Origin: Nitrosospira multiformis
Lineage (GTDB): Bacteria; Pseudomonadota; Gammaproteobacteria; Burkholderiales; Nitrosomonadaceae
DNA: 64,000 nucleotides
Assembly: GCF_900111585.1 (NCBI RefSeq)
Contig: NZ_FOHI01000001.1
Span: 1 to 64,000, forward strand
Direction of reading: 5' to 3'
The notes below the pieces were generated by a model. It had not been told where the DNA came from and made no database searches. It saw only the letters and a program-made list of their open reading frames with translations. Each line of letters opens with the position of its first letter. The first letter of the stretch is position 1. Shown here piece after piece: positions 28,315 through 37,845 of this stretch. The position numbers and the translations under genes are program-made.

Positions 28315-30327
28315 ATGATATCCCTAAACCAAAACTACACAGGGAGTGTTGCGTGCGCTTCTGAGAACGCTCGCGATATGACCCGTCTTGCCACTGTGGA
28401 GAATGTCCGTACCCCGATTGCAGAAATTCTCGATCAGAGCCTGAACGAAATTTATCTGCTGAATGCTCATACACTGCATTTCGAGTATGCCAGCCGGGGA
28501 GCCCGGCACAATCTTGGTTACAGCATGGATTCGCTGCAAAAGATGACGCTGCTGGAAGTCGAACGCGAGTTCGACGAGACATCGTTCCGGACTTTGATTG
28601 ATCCACTCATGAAGGGTGAGAAAGAAATCCTGGTTTTCGAGGCGACCCATCTGCGTGCGGACGGTACGCATTACCCGGTCGAGGTTCACCTGGAGTTGTC
28701 CACCCGGCCTGAGCAAGTGCAATTTCTTGCAATGGTGTTCGATCTCAGCGCGCGCCGCCGCGCAGAGGCCAAGTTGCGTGCAAATGAGGCGCGATTCCGG
28801 ACAATGGTGAATACCATCCCGCAGCTTGCATGGATAGGGGAGACGGATGGATCCAGGTCCTGGTACAACCAGCGCTGGTACGACTATACCGGAACCACTC
28901 CCGAAGAGATGATGGGCTGGGGCTGGCAAAAGGTTCATGATCCCGAACTGCTGCCGGAGGTAATAAAACGTTGGAGCGAGGCTACTGCTGCAGAGCAGCC
29001 GCTCGATATGGAAATTCCACTGCGTGGTGCGGATGGGGAGCTTCGGGTATTTCTGACCCGTGCCGAGCCGTTAAGAAACGAGGAAGGTCAGGTTGTGCAG
29101 TGGTTCGGGACCAATACCGACGTCCACGATCAGAGACTCCGGGAAGAGGCGCAGCGTGAGACAGAAAAGCGGCTTCAGGTGGTGATGGAGCATATGACCG
29201 AGGGGCTTCTCATCTCCGATTTCAATCGTAATCTTCTCCGCTGGAATCCCGCCGCTTTGCGAATGCATGAGATCGAGAATGCGGAAGAGGTTTTTGGCAG
29301 TCTTCATAGTTTTGCCCGGATCTATGAGTTATCGACACTCGAGGGCAATGTCGTGCCTATAGATCAATGGCCCTTGACGCGCATTCTCCGGGGCGAGCAC
29401 CTGCATGATCTGGAGCTGCGCATCCGGCGGCTGGATAAAGAGTGGTTGAGAATCTTCAGTTATTCCGGAACGGTTTTGCGCTACGAGAACAGTAAAGGGC
29501 TGGCTTTTCTTACCATTAAGGATGTCACCGAGCGCAAACAGGCTGAGGAAGCCTTGCGTGATGCGAAGGTTAATCTTGAATACAAGGTGAATGAGCGTAC
29601 CGCCCAGCTTCTTGCCAAGAGCAAGGAACTGGAAAATTTCTGTTATTCGGTATCGCATGATCTGAGAGCGCCCCTGCGCGGTATAGCCGGGTACAGCCGG
29701 TTGCTGCTGGAAAACTACTACGAACGCCTCGACGAGGAAGGTCGCAGTTTTCTGACAAATGTCCGTTCAGCCACCAAGCATATGACGGATTTAATCGAAG
29801 ATCTGCTCTCCTACTCAAAACTTGAGCGGCGAAAACTGTCTTCGATGGTCATCAGGCTTCCCGCTTTCGTATCGAAGGTGTTGGCCCAGTTCGGGGATAA
29901 TCTGCAAAACGTACGCCTCACTGTCAGTGTGGATGATTTCCACGTTCGCGCTGATCCCGATGGCCTTGCAATCGCTCTACGCAACCTGGTCGATAACGCC
30001 ATCAAGTTCTCCATACATACCCCGGAGCCTACCATCGAAATCCGCGCCTGGACTTCGGATAGCAATTGCATCCTTTGCGTGCGCGACAACGGCATTGGAT
30101 TTGATATGCGTTTTTACGACAAAATTTTTGAGATATTCCAGCGCTTGCAACGGGCCGAGGAATATCCGGGGACGGGCATCGGGCTTGCAATGGTGCAAAA
30201 AGCTATGGAGCGTATGGGAGGACGGGTGTGGGCGGAAAGCCAGGTAGGCGCCGGGGCTGTCTTTTACCTGCAACTGCCACTGTCTGACCCTACGCCATTC
30301 GAGCAGTTACAAGAACAGGACTTATAG
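28315..30327 (+). CDS. Soluble sensor histidine kinase with three PAS domains
   Basis: The 670-residue kinase lacks membrane helices. Three PAS-type sensor domains (about 40-155, 157-280, 285-410; the second contains FRTMVNTIPQLAWIGETDGS) precede a short coiled coil and a HisKA domain with FCYSVSHDLRAPLRGIAGYSRLL (phospho-His about 448). The ATPase domain has N-box ALRNLVDNAIKFS, VRDNGIGFD and GTGIGLAMVQKAM. The HisKA type matches phytochrome-like kinases that act on small single-receiver proteins, fitting the receiver gene 12 bases downstream. The signal sensed is unknown. The ATG at 28315 has no clear ribosome binding site; a downstream start, such as Met at residue 22, is possible. Confidence 0.93.
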   Translation: MISLNQNYTGSVACASENARDMTRLATVENVRTPIAEILDQSLNEIYLLNAHTLHFEYASRGARHNLGYSMDSLQKMTLLEVEREFDETSFRTLIDPLMKGEKEILVFEATHLRADGTHYPVEVHLELSTRPEQVQFLAMVFDLSARRRAEAKLRANEARFRTMVNTIPQLAWIGETDGSRSWYNQRWYDYTGTTPEEMMGWGWQKVHDPELLPEVIKRWSEATAAEQPLDMEIPLRGADGELRVFLTRAEPLRNEEGQVVQWFGTNTDVHDQRLREEAQRETEKRLQVVMEHMTEGLLISDFNRNLLRWNPAALRMHEIENAEEVFGSLHSFARIYELSTLEGNVVPIDQWPLTRILRGEHLHDLELRIRRLDKEWLRIFSYSGTVLRYENSKGLAFLTIKDVTERKQAEEALRDAKVNLEYKVNERTAQLLAKSKELENFCYSVSHDLRAPLRGIAGYSRLLLENYYERLDEEGRSFLTNVRSATKHMTDLIEDLLSYSKLERRKLSSMVIRLPAFVSKVLAQFGDNLQNVRLTVSVDDFHVRADPDGLAIALRNLVDNAIKFSIHTPEPTIEIRAWTSDSNCILCVRDNGIGFDMRFYDKIFEIFQRLQRAEEYPGTGIGLAMVQKAMERMGGRVWAESQVGAGAVFYLQLPLSDPTPFEQLQEQDL

Positions 30328-30339
30328 GGGTGTGTTTTC

Positions 30340-30780
30340 ATGAACACTGCGTTGCCGATTCTGCTTATTGAAGACAACCCGATGGATGTCGATCTCACAC
30401 GGCGTGCTTTTGTGCGGCACAACCTGACCAATCCACTCGAAGTGCTGCGGGATGGTCAGGAAGCGATCGATTTTTTTTCGAGCTGGAGAACGAGCGATCT
30501 CCCGCCTTCGGTTGTACTGCTAGACCTCAAACTACCCAAAGTAAACGGACTGGAAGTCCTGCGAACCATACGGGAGCATTCCTTGCTTGGAACTGTTCCG
30601 GTCGTGGTGCTTACGTCTTCCTCCGAAGATGTCGATGTTCATGAAGCCTATCTGCTCGGTGCGAACTCCTACATCGTAAAGCCGGTGGACTTCGAAAAAT
30701 TCATTGATGTGGCCCGGCAGATCGAGCTCTACTGGACTGTTCTTAATACCCATTGTTCCGCAAGGATTAGAGGTTTCTGA
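30340..30780 (+). CDS. Stand-alone response regulator receiver protein
   Basis: The 146-residue protein is a single REC domain: acidic pocket LLIEDNPMDVDLTRRAF, phospho-acceptor Asp in VVLLDLKLPKVNG (about 67), Thr/Ser in VVVLTSSSED and Lys in SYIVKPVDFEKF. The sequence type (IEDNPMDVDL) is that of Rcp1-like receivers paired with PAS/phytochrome kinases. It has no output domain, so it probably relays phosphate onward, perhaps to the receiver-GGDEF-EAL protein that follows. The ribosome binding site AGGGG lies 11 bases upstream. Confidence 0.93.
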   Translation: MNTALPILLIEDNPMDVDLTRRAFVRHNLTNPLEVLRDGQEAIDFFSSWRTSDLPPSVVLLDLKLPKVNGLEVLRTIREHSLLGTVPVVVLTSSSEDVDVHEAYLLGANSYIVKPVDFEKFIDVARQIELYWTVLNTHCSARIRGF

Positions 30781-30911
30781 ATGAGTTTCATGCAGGATGC
30801 GAGATCGGGCAGGACTCGGGCAATACCCCGGAGGGTGCGAGGATACGATAGGAAACCGAAGTTCTCGAGGGCCTTTTCCGGCCTTCGGGGAGATCATTCA
30901 AAGGTTTTTCG

Positions 30912-33900
30912 ATGAGAGTGCTCTACCTTGAGGATAATGCACTGGATGCCGATCTGGTGCGATTGGAACTGAAAAAACGCGCGCCCGACATTCAGCTCGA
31001 TATCGTCAGTTCACTGGCAGAAGCTTTGCACCGCGTGGAAAGATTCCAAGATCTCTATGGAACCAGCCTCGGTATTCCAGCAATCGCCAGACCGGGAGCC
31101 TCTCCTCGCTACGATATCGTCCTGACGGACCTCAATCTTCCGGACGGGAGTGGTGAAACGCTGCTGGCTCAGATTCGCAGACGACATCTACCGCTTCCAG
31201 TCGTGGTTCTTACCGGTTCCAGCAGAGAAGAAGCCATCCTCTCGTTACTTCGAGCGGGAGCTGACGATTACGTCATAAAGCACGGGCGCTTTCTCGAAAC
31301 TCTTGGGCTTGTGCTTCGGGCGACGCTCGACAAGTTCCAGACAGAAACTTACCGCCGCGCTACAGTCCTCCAGGTTTTATACGTTGAGCCTAATCCGCAT
31401 GACGCCGAAACGATGAAACAGGCACTGGCTTCCACTGCGCCACACCTTCGAATCGAATCTGTTCAGTCAGCTGAGGGGGTTTTTTCCTATCTTGCTGAAC
31501 AGGATAGAAAGACCGATGTTGACGTGTTGCTGCTCGATTACCGCTTACCCGGGGCCTCCGCGACGGACGTTCTGAAGGAGCTTTGCCAGGTACGGGGACT
31601 TGATCTGCCCATCATTCTCTTTATCGGGAGCGAGGATGAGGAGATCGCCCGGCAGTCACTGAAACTGGGTGCTGCCGATTACGTTGTGAAGACCGCAGGC
31701 TACCTCCAGCGATTGCCGACTGTCATAGAAAATGTCTGGCTGCGGGCAGAATCGAACAGAAGGGAGCGCGTTTTGCTGGAAGAGAGGACACGACTTGCTC
31801 TTGCCACGGAAGCAGCCGCCATCGGTATCTGGGAGTGGAACACTGCGACCAATGAAATGATCTGGAATGACCGGATGTACGAGATCTACGGGATTGCTCC
31901 CGGGAGCCGCATCACGTATGACATATGGAAATCCTATACCCATCCGGACGATCTGCCTCAGCAGGAGACGCATCTGGAACGGGTCAGCGCCGAGGATGGA
32001 CGCGTTCAACTCGATTTCCGGATTTTGCGCGAACACAAGACAGTGCGCTATCTGCATATTGCGAAGGCCTTGAAATGGAGCACCAATCCAGATGAACTGA
32101 GAATAGTGGGCACTGCCATCGACATTACCAAGCGCAAGCAAACTGACTTTGCAATCCAGGAGCATGCCATGCAGCAGGGGCTCATTGCCGCGTTCGGGCA
32201 ACAGGCGCTGGCCAGCGGAAATCTTGCTCTGTTGTGGGGGCAAGCAGCGGTGATTGCTTCTCAAGGTCTCAATGTCGAGTTCTGCAAGGCGCTCCAGCTT
32301 GCGCCGGATTTCCGTTCTTTTGTTCTTAAATCCGGGGTCGGCTGGCAGAAAGACTGGATTGGAAGGCAGATATCGTTTACATACGAGAACAGTCAAAATC
32401 GCTTTGTACTTGCGAGCCATCAATCCGTCATTGTGGAGGACTTCCAGACAGAAACCCGTTTCAAGCCTTCCAGCATCCTGAGGAGCCATAATATACGCAG
32501 TTGCGCAGACGTGCTTATCTCGGGGGCGGGGGGACCTTATGGGATCCTGGGAGCCTATTCGCGCGATCCCCAGCGCTTCACGTCCAGCAGTATCAATTTT
32601 CTTCAGAGTCTCGCGAATATTCTCGCAACCGCAATTGACCGCAAGACAACGGAGGAGCGTCTCACCTACCTGGCCCAGTTTGATCCCCTGACGGAACTGC
32701 CTAATCGAAGTCTTTTTCTTGATCGTCTCCGGCAGGCGATGGAACATGCCCATCGCAACCGTCGCCGGGTCGGCGTGGTATTTGCGGATCTGGACCGGTT
32801 CAAGATCGTCAACGACACAATGGGCCATTCTACCGGTGACGAGCTGCTGATCCATGTCGCAAAGAGACTGCAGCAGTGTGTGCGTTCATGCGACACGGTT
32901 GCCCGTCTTGGAGGAGATGAATTTGCCTTGATTCTGTCTGATCTCGTACAAGCTGAAGATGCAACCTTAATTGCGGAGAAGGTTATTTCGGCGCTCCAGG
33001 TACCCTTTGAACTGGAAACACAGGAGATCTATGTTTCTGCAAGCCTTGGAATCAGCATCTATCCCGGCGATGGTACCGATGCAGACAGCCTGCTCAGAAA
33101 TGCGGATACAGCAATGTTCCAGGCGAAAGAGCAGGGGCCGGCAATTTATCAGTTTTACCTTCCACAGATGAATGAGCGCGCGGTGGCTCGCCTGAAAATC
33201 GAGACGCAACTTCGCGGCGCTCTGGCCAGACACGAGTTCGTGCTTCACTACCAACCCAAAGCAAGCCTGATCAACGGAGAGATTACCGGTTTTGAGGCGC
33301 TCCTGCGCTGGCAGCACCCCGCGCATGGACTGGTGCCTCCACTGCAGTTCATTTCCGTCCTCGAGGATACGGGGTTGATCGTATCGGTAGGCGAGTGGGT
33401 GGTGAAAACGGTTTGTGAGCAGATCAGGGAATGGCAGGGCCAGGGGTTGGTGCTGCATCCCATCTCGATCAATCTGTCAGCCCGGCAGTTCCAGCAACAG
33501 GATCTGGATAGCATTATCGGGGAAACGTTGAAGGCTACGAACATTGATCCGCGTCTGCTGGAATTCGAGCTTACGGAGTCTGTATTGATGAAGGAGGCCG
33601 AGATGGCCGCCAACGCCTTGCAGAATCTGAAAGCCTTCGGTGTCCAGATATCGATGGACGATTTTGGTACCGGCTATTCCAGTCTTGCCTATCTCAAGCG
33701 CTTCCCTCTGGATGTACTCAAGATCGACCGCGCCTTCATCCGCGATGTCACGACGGATCCCGACGATGCAACCATTACCGTAGCCATGATCAAGCTCGCG
33801 CACAGCCTCGGGCTGAAAGTAGTGGCTGAGGGCGTTGAAACAAGGGCGCAACTGGATTTTCTGATAAGACACGGGTGCGACGAAATGCAGGGCTACTATT

Positions 33901-33992
33901 TTTCCCAGCCTTTGCCGCTCGAGGGCGCATCCAAAGTGCTCATGGATGGTTACCGCCTGTCAATGAGCAATGGCGCTTGCGCCGAGCAGTAA
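30912..33992 (+). CDS. Tandem-receiver PAS-GAF diguanylate cyclase/phosphodiesterase
   Basis: The 1026-residue protein is read as REC1 (1-140, Asp in VLTDLNLPDGSG), REC2 (150-275, Asp in LLLDYRLPGAS), PAS (about 285-410), GAF (about 425-575), GGDEF (575-735) and EAL (755-1000). The cyclase motif is RLGGDEF with an RSCD inhibitory site five residues upstream. The EAL domain keeps EALLRW, NLSARQF, ELTESVLM, DDFGTGYSS and KIDRAF, so both activities look possible and product feedback is expected. It makes or degrades c-di-GMP in response to phosphorelay and ligand inputs. It follows the kinase and receiver genes on the same strand. Confidence 0.94.
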   Translation: MRVLYLEDNALDADLVRLELKKRAPDIQLDIVSSLAEALHRVERFQDLYGTSLGIPAIARPGASPRYDIVLTDLNLPDGSGETLLAQIRRRHLPLPVVVLTGSSREEAILSLLRAGADDYVIKHGRFLETLGLVLRATLDKFQTETYRRATVLQVLYVEPNPHDAETMKQALASTAPHLRIESVQSAEGVFSYLAEQDRKTDVDVLLLDYRLPGASATDVLKELCQVRGLDLPIILFIGSEDEEIARQSLKLGAADYVVKTAGYLQRLPTVIENVWLRAESNRRERVLLEERTRLALATEAAAIGIWEWNTATNEMIWNDRMYEIYGIAPGSRITYDIWKSYTHPDDLPQQETHLERVSAEDGRVQLDFRILREHKTVRYLHIAKALKWSTNPDELRIVGTAIDITKRKQTDFAIQEHAMQQGLIAAFGQQALASGNLALLWGQAAVIASQGLNVEFCKALQLAPDFRSFVLKSGVGWQKDWIGRQISFTYENSQNRFVLASHQSVIVEDFQTETRFKPSSILRSHNIRSCADVLISGAGGPYGILGAYSRDPQRFTSSSINFLQSLANILATAIDRKTTEERLTYLAQFDPLTELPNRSLFLDRLRQAMEHAHRNRRRVGVVFADLDRFKIVNDTMGHSTGDELLIHVAKRLQQCVRSCDTVARLGGDEFALILSDLVQAEDATLIAEKVISALQVPFELETQEIYVSASLGISIYPGDGTDADSLLRNADTAMFQAKEQGPAIYQFYLPQMNERAVARLKIETQLRGALARHEFVLHYQPKASLINGEITGFEALLRWQHPAHGLVPPLQFISVLEDTGLIVSVGEWVVKTVCEQIREWQGQGLVLHPISINLSARQFQQQDLDSIIGETLKATNIDPRLLEFELTESVLMKEAEMAANALQNLKAFGVQISMDDFGTGYSSLAYLKRFPLDVLKIDRAFIRDVTTDPDDATITVAMIKLAHSLGLKVVAEGVETRAQLDFLIRHGCDEMQGYYFSQPLPLEGASKVLMDGYRLSMSNGACAEQ

Positions 33993-34157
33993 GTCCCAGT
34001 CACTCACCGATCCCCATTCTCACTTGCTTTCCTCCTAGAAAAATCCTTTCCGTGCGCGCCCCTGAACATAGCTCTTTCCCTAGCTCGTGATATTTGGTAC
34101 TTTACGGCCGTAGGCCCAGTCCGCAGGGAGGGCGGACAACTCCATTGGATAATACAA

Positions 34158-34994
34158 ATGAAGAACGCCATATTGGTGGTTTGCGCCACGCTTGCGTTTA
34201 TGGGAGGCGCTTTTGCAAAACCGGCTGACTTGTCTCTCCGGTCCAACTCAGCGCTGGTTGTGGATCCACAGCGGGGACAGGTTCTTTTCCACAAGAACGC
34301 AGACAGTGTCATGCCGATCGCTTCGATTACCAAACTCATGACCGCAATGGTTGTGCTCGATGCAAAACTGCCGCTGAACCAGGAAATAGTCATCGACTCG
34401 GCTGATGTTGATGTCATCAAGTATACTCGTTCCCGCCTGCGGGTAGGAACGAAGTTCACCCGCGGAGAATTGTTGCGACTGGCTTTGATGTCTTCGGAGA
34501 ATCGCGCTGCTGCGGCGCTGGGACGTACGTATCCCGGCGGCCTGAATGCGTTTGTTACAGCCATGAACCGCAAGGCATTCAAGTTGGGAATGGGCAGCAC
34601 CTATTTCGTTGACTCGACCGGCTTGAACAGCGGAAATGTCTCCACCGCGCGTGATCTCGCAAAAATGGTCAAGGCGGCACACGGGTACCGTCACATCCGC
34701 GTATTTTCCACGACCGCTGCACACGAGGTGGCATCCATGGGGAAGGTACGCAGCCGCAACTTGAATTTCGTCAACTCCAACAGGTTGGTAAGAAGCAGCA
34801 GTTGGGATATCGGGATATCCAAAACAGGATTTCTCAGCGAGGCCGGGCGCTGTCTGGTGATGCATGCAAATATCACAGGCAAGCCGACCATAATCGTGCT
34901 GCTCGATTCCTGGGGAAAGAATTCCCGGATTGGCGATGCCAATCGTATCAAGAAGTGGTTGGAAACCGGCTTCACTCGCAAAATACGCGGTTAG
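34158..34994 (+). CDS. pbpG: D-alanyl-D-alanine endopeptidase (PBP7-type)
   Basis: The 278-residue serine peptidase has a signal peptide (residues 1-20, ending AFAKP). The three penicillin-binding motifs are SITK (Ser55-Lys58), SSEN (about 112-115) and KTG (about 222). The length and RSNSALVVDPQRGQVLFHKNAD-type start fit PbpG/PBP7, which cleaves cross-links in peptidoglycan. A short inverted repeat (GTCCGC/GCGGAC, 34119-34137) lies in the leader. The ribosome binding site before ATG 34158 is weak. Confidence 0.92.
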   Translation: MKNAILVVCATLAFMGGAFAKPADLSLRSNSALVVDPQRGQVLFHKNADSVMPIASITKLMTAMVVLDAKLPLNQEIVIDSADVDVIKYTRSRLRVGTKFTRGELLRLALMSSENRAAAALGRTYPGGLNAFVTAMNRKAFKLGMGSTYFVDSTGLNSGNVSTARDLAKMVKAAHGYRHIRVFSTTAAHEVASMGKVRSRNLNFVNSNRLVRSSSWDIGISKTGFLSEAGRCLVMHANITGKPTIIVLLDSWGKNSRIGDANRIKKWLETGFTRKIRG

Positions 34995-35241
34995 CGTGTG
35001 AAGTGACCTGCTTGTTGGGAGGATAGCGCCACTTTTGTTCGGTTATCCTTTTGTTGATTCAAGTGCATGGAATCGCGTTCGGACCAGCCTTCGGACGCTC
35101 TCTTTCCATCACTTTTTACAACCGGAATCGGCAGGTATAGCCCGGCACGTCTTCCACGTTCACATCTGGCACATCGTGCTTCTTGCTGAGGCGGAAGCCG
35201 TTTTCCCCAATTCGGATACGGGTGTCCGGAAAGGAGCTGTT

Positions 35242-35535
35242 ATGCAATTGCAATTGATTGCAGCACTCGTCATCGTTTTCCTCATTGTCACGTTTGCGGT
35301 TCAGAACGCTGTTGAGGTAAGCGTCATATTCTTACTTTGGCGTGCCGATGCATCGCTTGCCATTGTGATCGCAGTCTGCTTCGGTCTGGGGGCGCTCATA
35401 GGAGCGCTCGTTACACTGCCGACCATGTTGCGCGAACGCATGGCGATAGGAAAACTGCATAAGGAGGTCGAAGCGTTACGCGCTGAAAATGACAGCTTGC
35501 GCGCCTTGAAGCAGAACGAAGGATCTGTCCCGTAA
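35242..35535 (+). CDS. LapA-domain inner-membrane protein
   Basis: The 97-residue protein has two membrane helices (about 3-22 and 40-62) and a C-terminal coiled coil (LHKEVEALRAENDSLRALKQ). The motif FAVQNAVEVSVIFLLWRADASLAIVIAVCFGLGALIG is that of LapA (DUF1049) proteins, which work with LapB in controlling lipopolysaccharide synthesis in enterobacteria. No lapB is adjacent, so the assignment of role is tentative. AAGGAG at 35231-35236 fixes the start; the longer upstream frame lacks this. Confidence 0.85.
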   Translation: MQLQLIAALVIVFLIVTFAVQNAVEVSVIFLLWRADASLAIVIAVCFGLGALIGALVTLPTMLRERMAIGKLHKEVEALRAENDSLRALKQNEGSVP

Positions 35536-35626
35536 AGTTAGTGAAGATGCGGCCTGAAATCGGCCAGGCTCGATTTTGTGGAATGACAAGAGAGGGCAAC
35601 CCGGTCGCCAGTTAGCCAGGGGTTTC

Positions 35627-36892
35627 CTAGAGCAAGCGGAATGCCAGGAGAGCCACGATAGTCGGTGGTATTGCCGCTGTCAGCAGGCCTAACGGGTGAA
35701 TGGTCCCATCCTCGAAATTGCCACGCAGAATAGCGACTCCGGCAGGATTGGGTGCATTCGCGATGATCGTGAGCCCGCCCCCTGTAACTGCGCCTGCAAC
35801 CAGCGCATATTTGAAAGAACCTGACAGCCCCTCTACAAGCGAGCCAAGATAGGTAAGGGCCGCATTATCCGTTATTGCCGTCAGCAGCGTGGCGCCAAAG
35901 AATACTGCCTCGCTGCTCATTCCCAGCAATAGCGGCTGCAACCACCACTGCTGCTGCCCGCCCAGCACTACCAGACCAGCCAGGAAAAATGCCACCAGCA
36001 AACCCTCCCGCAGGATAAACCGGTTCTGATGTTTTTGATATGCATGGGCGATGCCAAGAAAAAACAGGAAAAGTCCCATAAAGACGGCAGGATGATGAGC
36101 AAACGTTACTATTCCGATCAGGAAGATGAGGTGCACAGCTACAAGAAGACTCGGCGCTTTCTCTCCACGATCAGACAAATTCTGCCCGAGCCCGCCTTGG
36201 GACAATTCGCGGCGAAACAGCAAAGTGGCGCTCCCCGCATTCACTATCACGACGATAGCTGCTTTCCAACCGAAAGTGGATATCATGAACCAGATGTCCC
36301 ATCCCCATTTCCCCGCCACCATAAGCACGGGAGGTGCAGCGAAGGGTGTCAAGGTGCCGCCGATGGATACATTGACGAACAGAACTCCGAGGGTAGTATA
36401 TTTAAGCTTGAGCGAAATTCCACGAGAGAAATAATTGTCTCGAAGAATCAGGGCAGCGAGCGTCATGGCCGCCGGTTCGGTGATGAAGGAGCCGAGCAGT
36501 GGAACGAGGGAAAGCGTCGTAAAGTAGAAAACGATCGCGCGCGACAGCGGAATGAATTGCGCCACGGTGCGTACCGAGAGCATGGCAAGCTGGAGGATCG
36601 GCTTTGTTCCAGCAATGACCATGATCGCAAAGACGAACATGGGTTCCGTAAAGTTACGCGAATCCAGGTAATGGATTGCGCTGTCACGGCCTTCCACCGC
36701 AAACATGAGCAGTATGAGAATCATGGCCCAGAAGCCGAACACGACTTCTACTTCACCCAATAAATGCCATATCCCTGCGTGGGCAGGACGCGCGTTTGCC
36801 AATCGCTCAAAAAATCTGGTGGAAAACGTATGCAGGAGTGCAACCCCGAATAGCGCTGCACTGATTATCTGGATTGTTGAAGGTGTCACCAA
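35627..36892 (-). CDS. Putative Na+/H+ antiporter
   Basis: The 421-residue membrane protein has about 11 helices throughout. FGFWAMILILLMFAVEG, GSFITEPAAMTLAALILRDNYF, SIGGTLTPFAAPPVLMVAGKWGWD and ITDNAALTYLGSL resemble the arsenite-permease/NhaD-like 'putative Na+/H+ antiporter' family. Conserved TEP and TDN stretches lie in re-entrant positions. It would exchange sodium for protons across the inner membrane, but substrate is not proven. It is convergent with the lapA-like gene. Confidence 0.82.
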   Translation of the reverse strand: MVTPSTIQIISAALFGVALLHTFSTRFFERLANARPAHAGIWHLLGEVEVVFGFWAMILILLMFAVEGRDSAIHYLDSRNFTEPMFVFAIMVIAGTKPILQLAMLSVRTVAQFIPLSRAIVFYFTTLSLVPLLGSFITEPAAMTLAALILRDNYFSRGISLKLKYTTLGVLFVNVSIGGTLTPFAAPPVLMVAGKWGWDIWFMISTFGWKAAIVVIVNAGSATLLFRRELSQGGLGQNLSDRGEKAPSLLVAVHLIFLIGIVTFAHHPAVFMGLFLFFLGIAHAYQKHQNRFILREGLLVAFFLAGLVVLGGQQQWWLQPLLLGMSSEAVFFGATLLTAITDNAALTYLGSLVEGLSGSFKYALVAGAVTGGGLTIIANAPNPAGVAILRGNFEDGTIHPLGLLTAAIPPTIVALLAFRLL

Positions 36893-37120
36893 CTCCCTTT
36901 ATGTAGTAAGGATTTGAGGGTGAGAGGATGGAATACAGTAACCTGCCCTCGGATAGGCATCTCCTTATGTCCTTATGGAGTGAAACTCTGAAGGGCTATC
37001 GGAGGTTGACTGAATGCGCCGACATAATGACGAGCAACGTACCCTTTGCGGTAACACAAGCGTAATGCCGACCCTTGCGTTACAGAGATGCCCGGATTCT
37101 CGAAACAAACAGCAAAGCCC

Positions 37121-37786
37121 TTATTTCATTGCATCCAGGTTTGCCTGCGCGTCGGCATTACCCTGGGCCGCCGCTTTCTTGAACCATTCTTTCGCCTTGG
37201 CTTCGTCTCTGGGCACGCCTTCACCTGAGTAATACATCACACCCACGTTATTTTGCGCGTCGACATTACCCTGTTCGGCCGCTTTTTGAAACAGCCCGAA
37301 CGCCTTGACGGAATCTTTAGGAACGCCCTCGCCGTTGGCATACAGCAACCCCAGGTTGAATTGAGCATCCGCATAGCCCTGCTCAGCTGCGCGATGAAAC
37401 CAGGCGGCGGCGGTAGCGGGATCGTTACTCAGGATTTTGCCCGAAGCATCCTTGGATATCGCTTCACCCGTATAGTACATAACGCCGAGGCCAGTCTGTG
37501 CTTTGGGATCGCCAGCCTCCGCGTCTTTTTTCAACTGCAGAAATTTTTCCTCAGGTGTGGAATCGCTCTCAGACCCGGCCGGCATGATTTCTTTCAATAC
37601 TGCAGACTTCTCTTCCGGGCTCAGGCTTTCTTCCAGCACTGATGGCATTTGCTTTTCAGAAGTGAACTCATCCGGCAGTTGCGCCTGCTGCTCGCCGGGT
37701 TTTTCCGCATCCTTCGCTGTTTTCTGACCACATCCCGCAAGCATGAGCATCGGCAGCGCGAGCAATGTAACAAAAAGAATTTTCAT
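37121..37786 (-). CDS. Sel1-repeat lipoprotein
   Basis: The 221-residue protein has a lipoprotein signal ending LAGC (Cys19), a charged linker and three or more Sel1-like repeats from about residue 88 (QTGLGVMYYTGEAIS, AQFNLGLLYANGEGVPKD, AQNNVGVMYYSGEGVPRD). Sel1/TPR-like arrays bind proteins, usually in envelope complexes; the partner is unknown. It lies 59 bases after glnA on the same strand. Confidence 0.88.
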   Translation of the reverse strand: MKILFVTLLALPMLMLAGCGQKTAKDAEKPGEQQAQLPDEFTSEKQMPSVLEESLSPEEKSAVLKEIMPAGSESDSTPEEKFLQLKKDAEAGDPKAQTGLGVMYYTGEAISKDASGKILSNDPATAAAWFHRAAEQGYADAQFNLGLLYANGEGVPKDSVKAFGLFQKAAEQGNVDAQNNVGVMYYSGEGVPRDEAKAKEWFKKAAAQGNADAQANLDAMK

Positions 37787-37845
37787 CGGATATTATGTCC
37801 TGATCAATGAAACAGCATGAGCGGTTCGAGCGTGAGAAACAGTGC

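Noticed and set aside
31656-32855. Minus-strand ORF opposite the GGDEF-EAL gene (399 codons)
   Set aside because: Antisense of a well-defined multidomain gene; no recognisable protein features.
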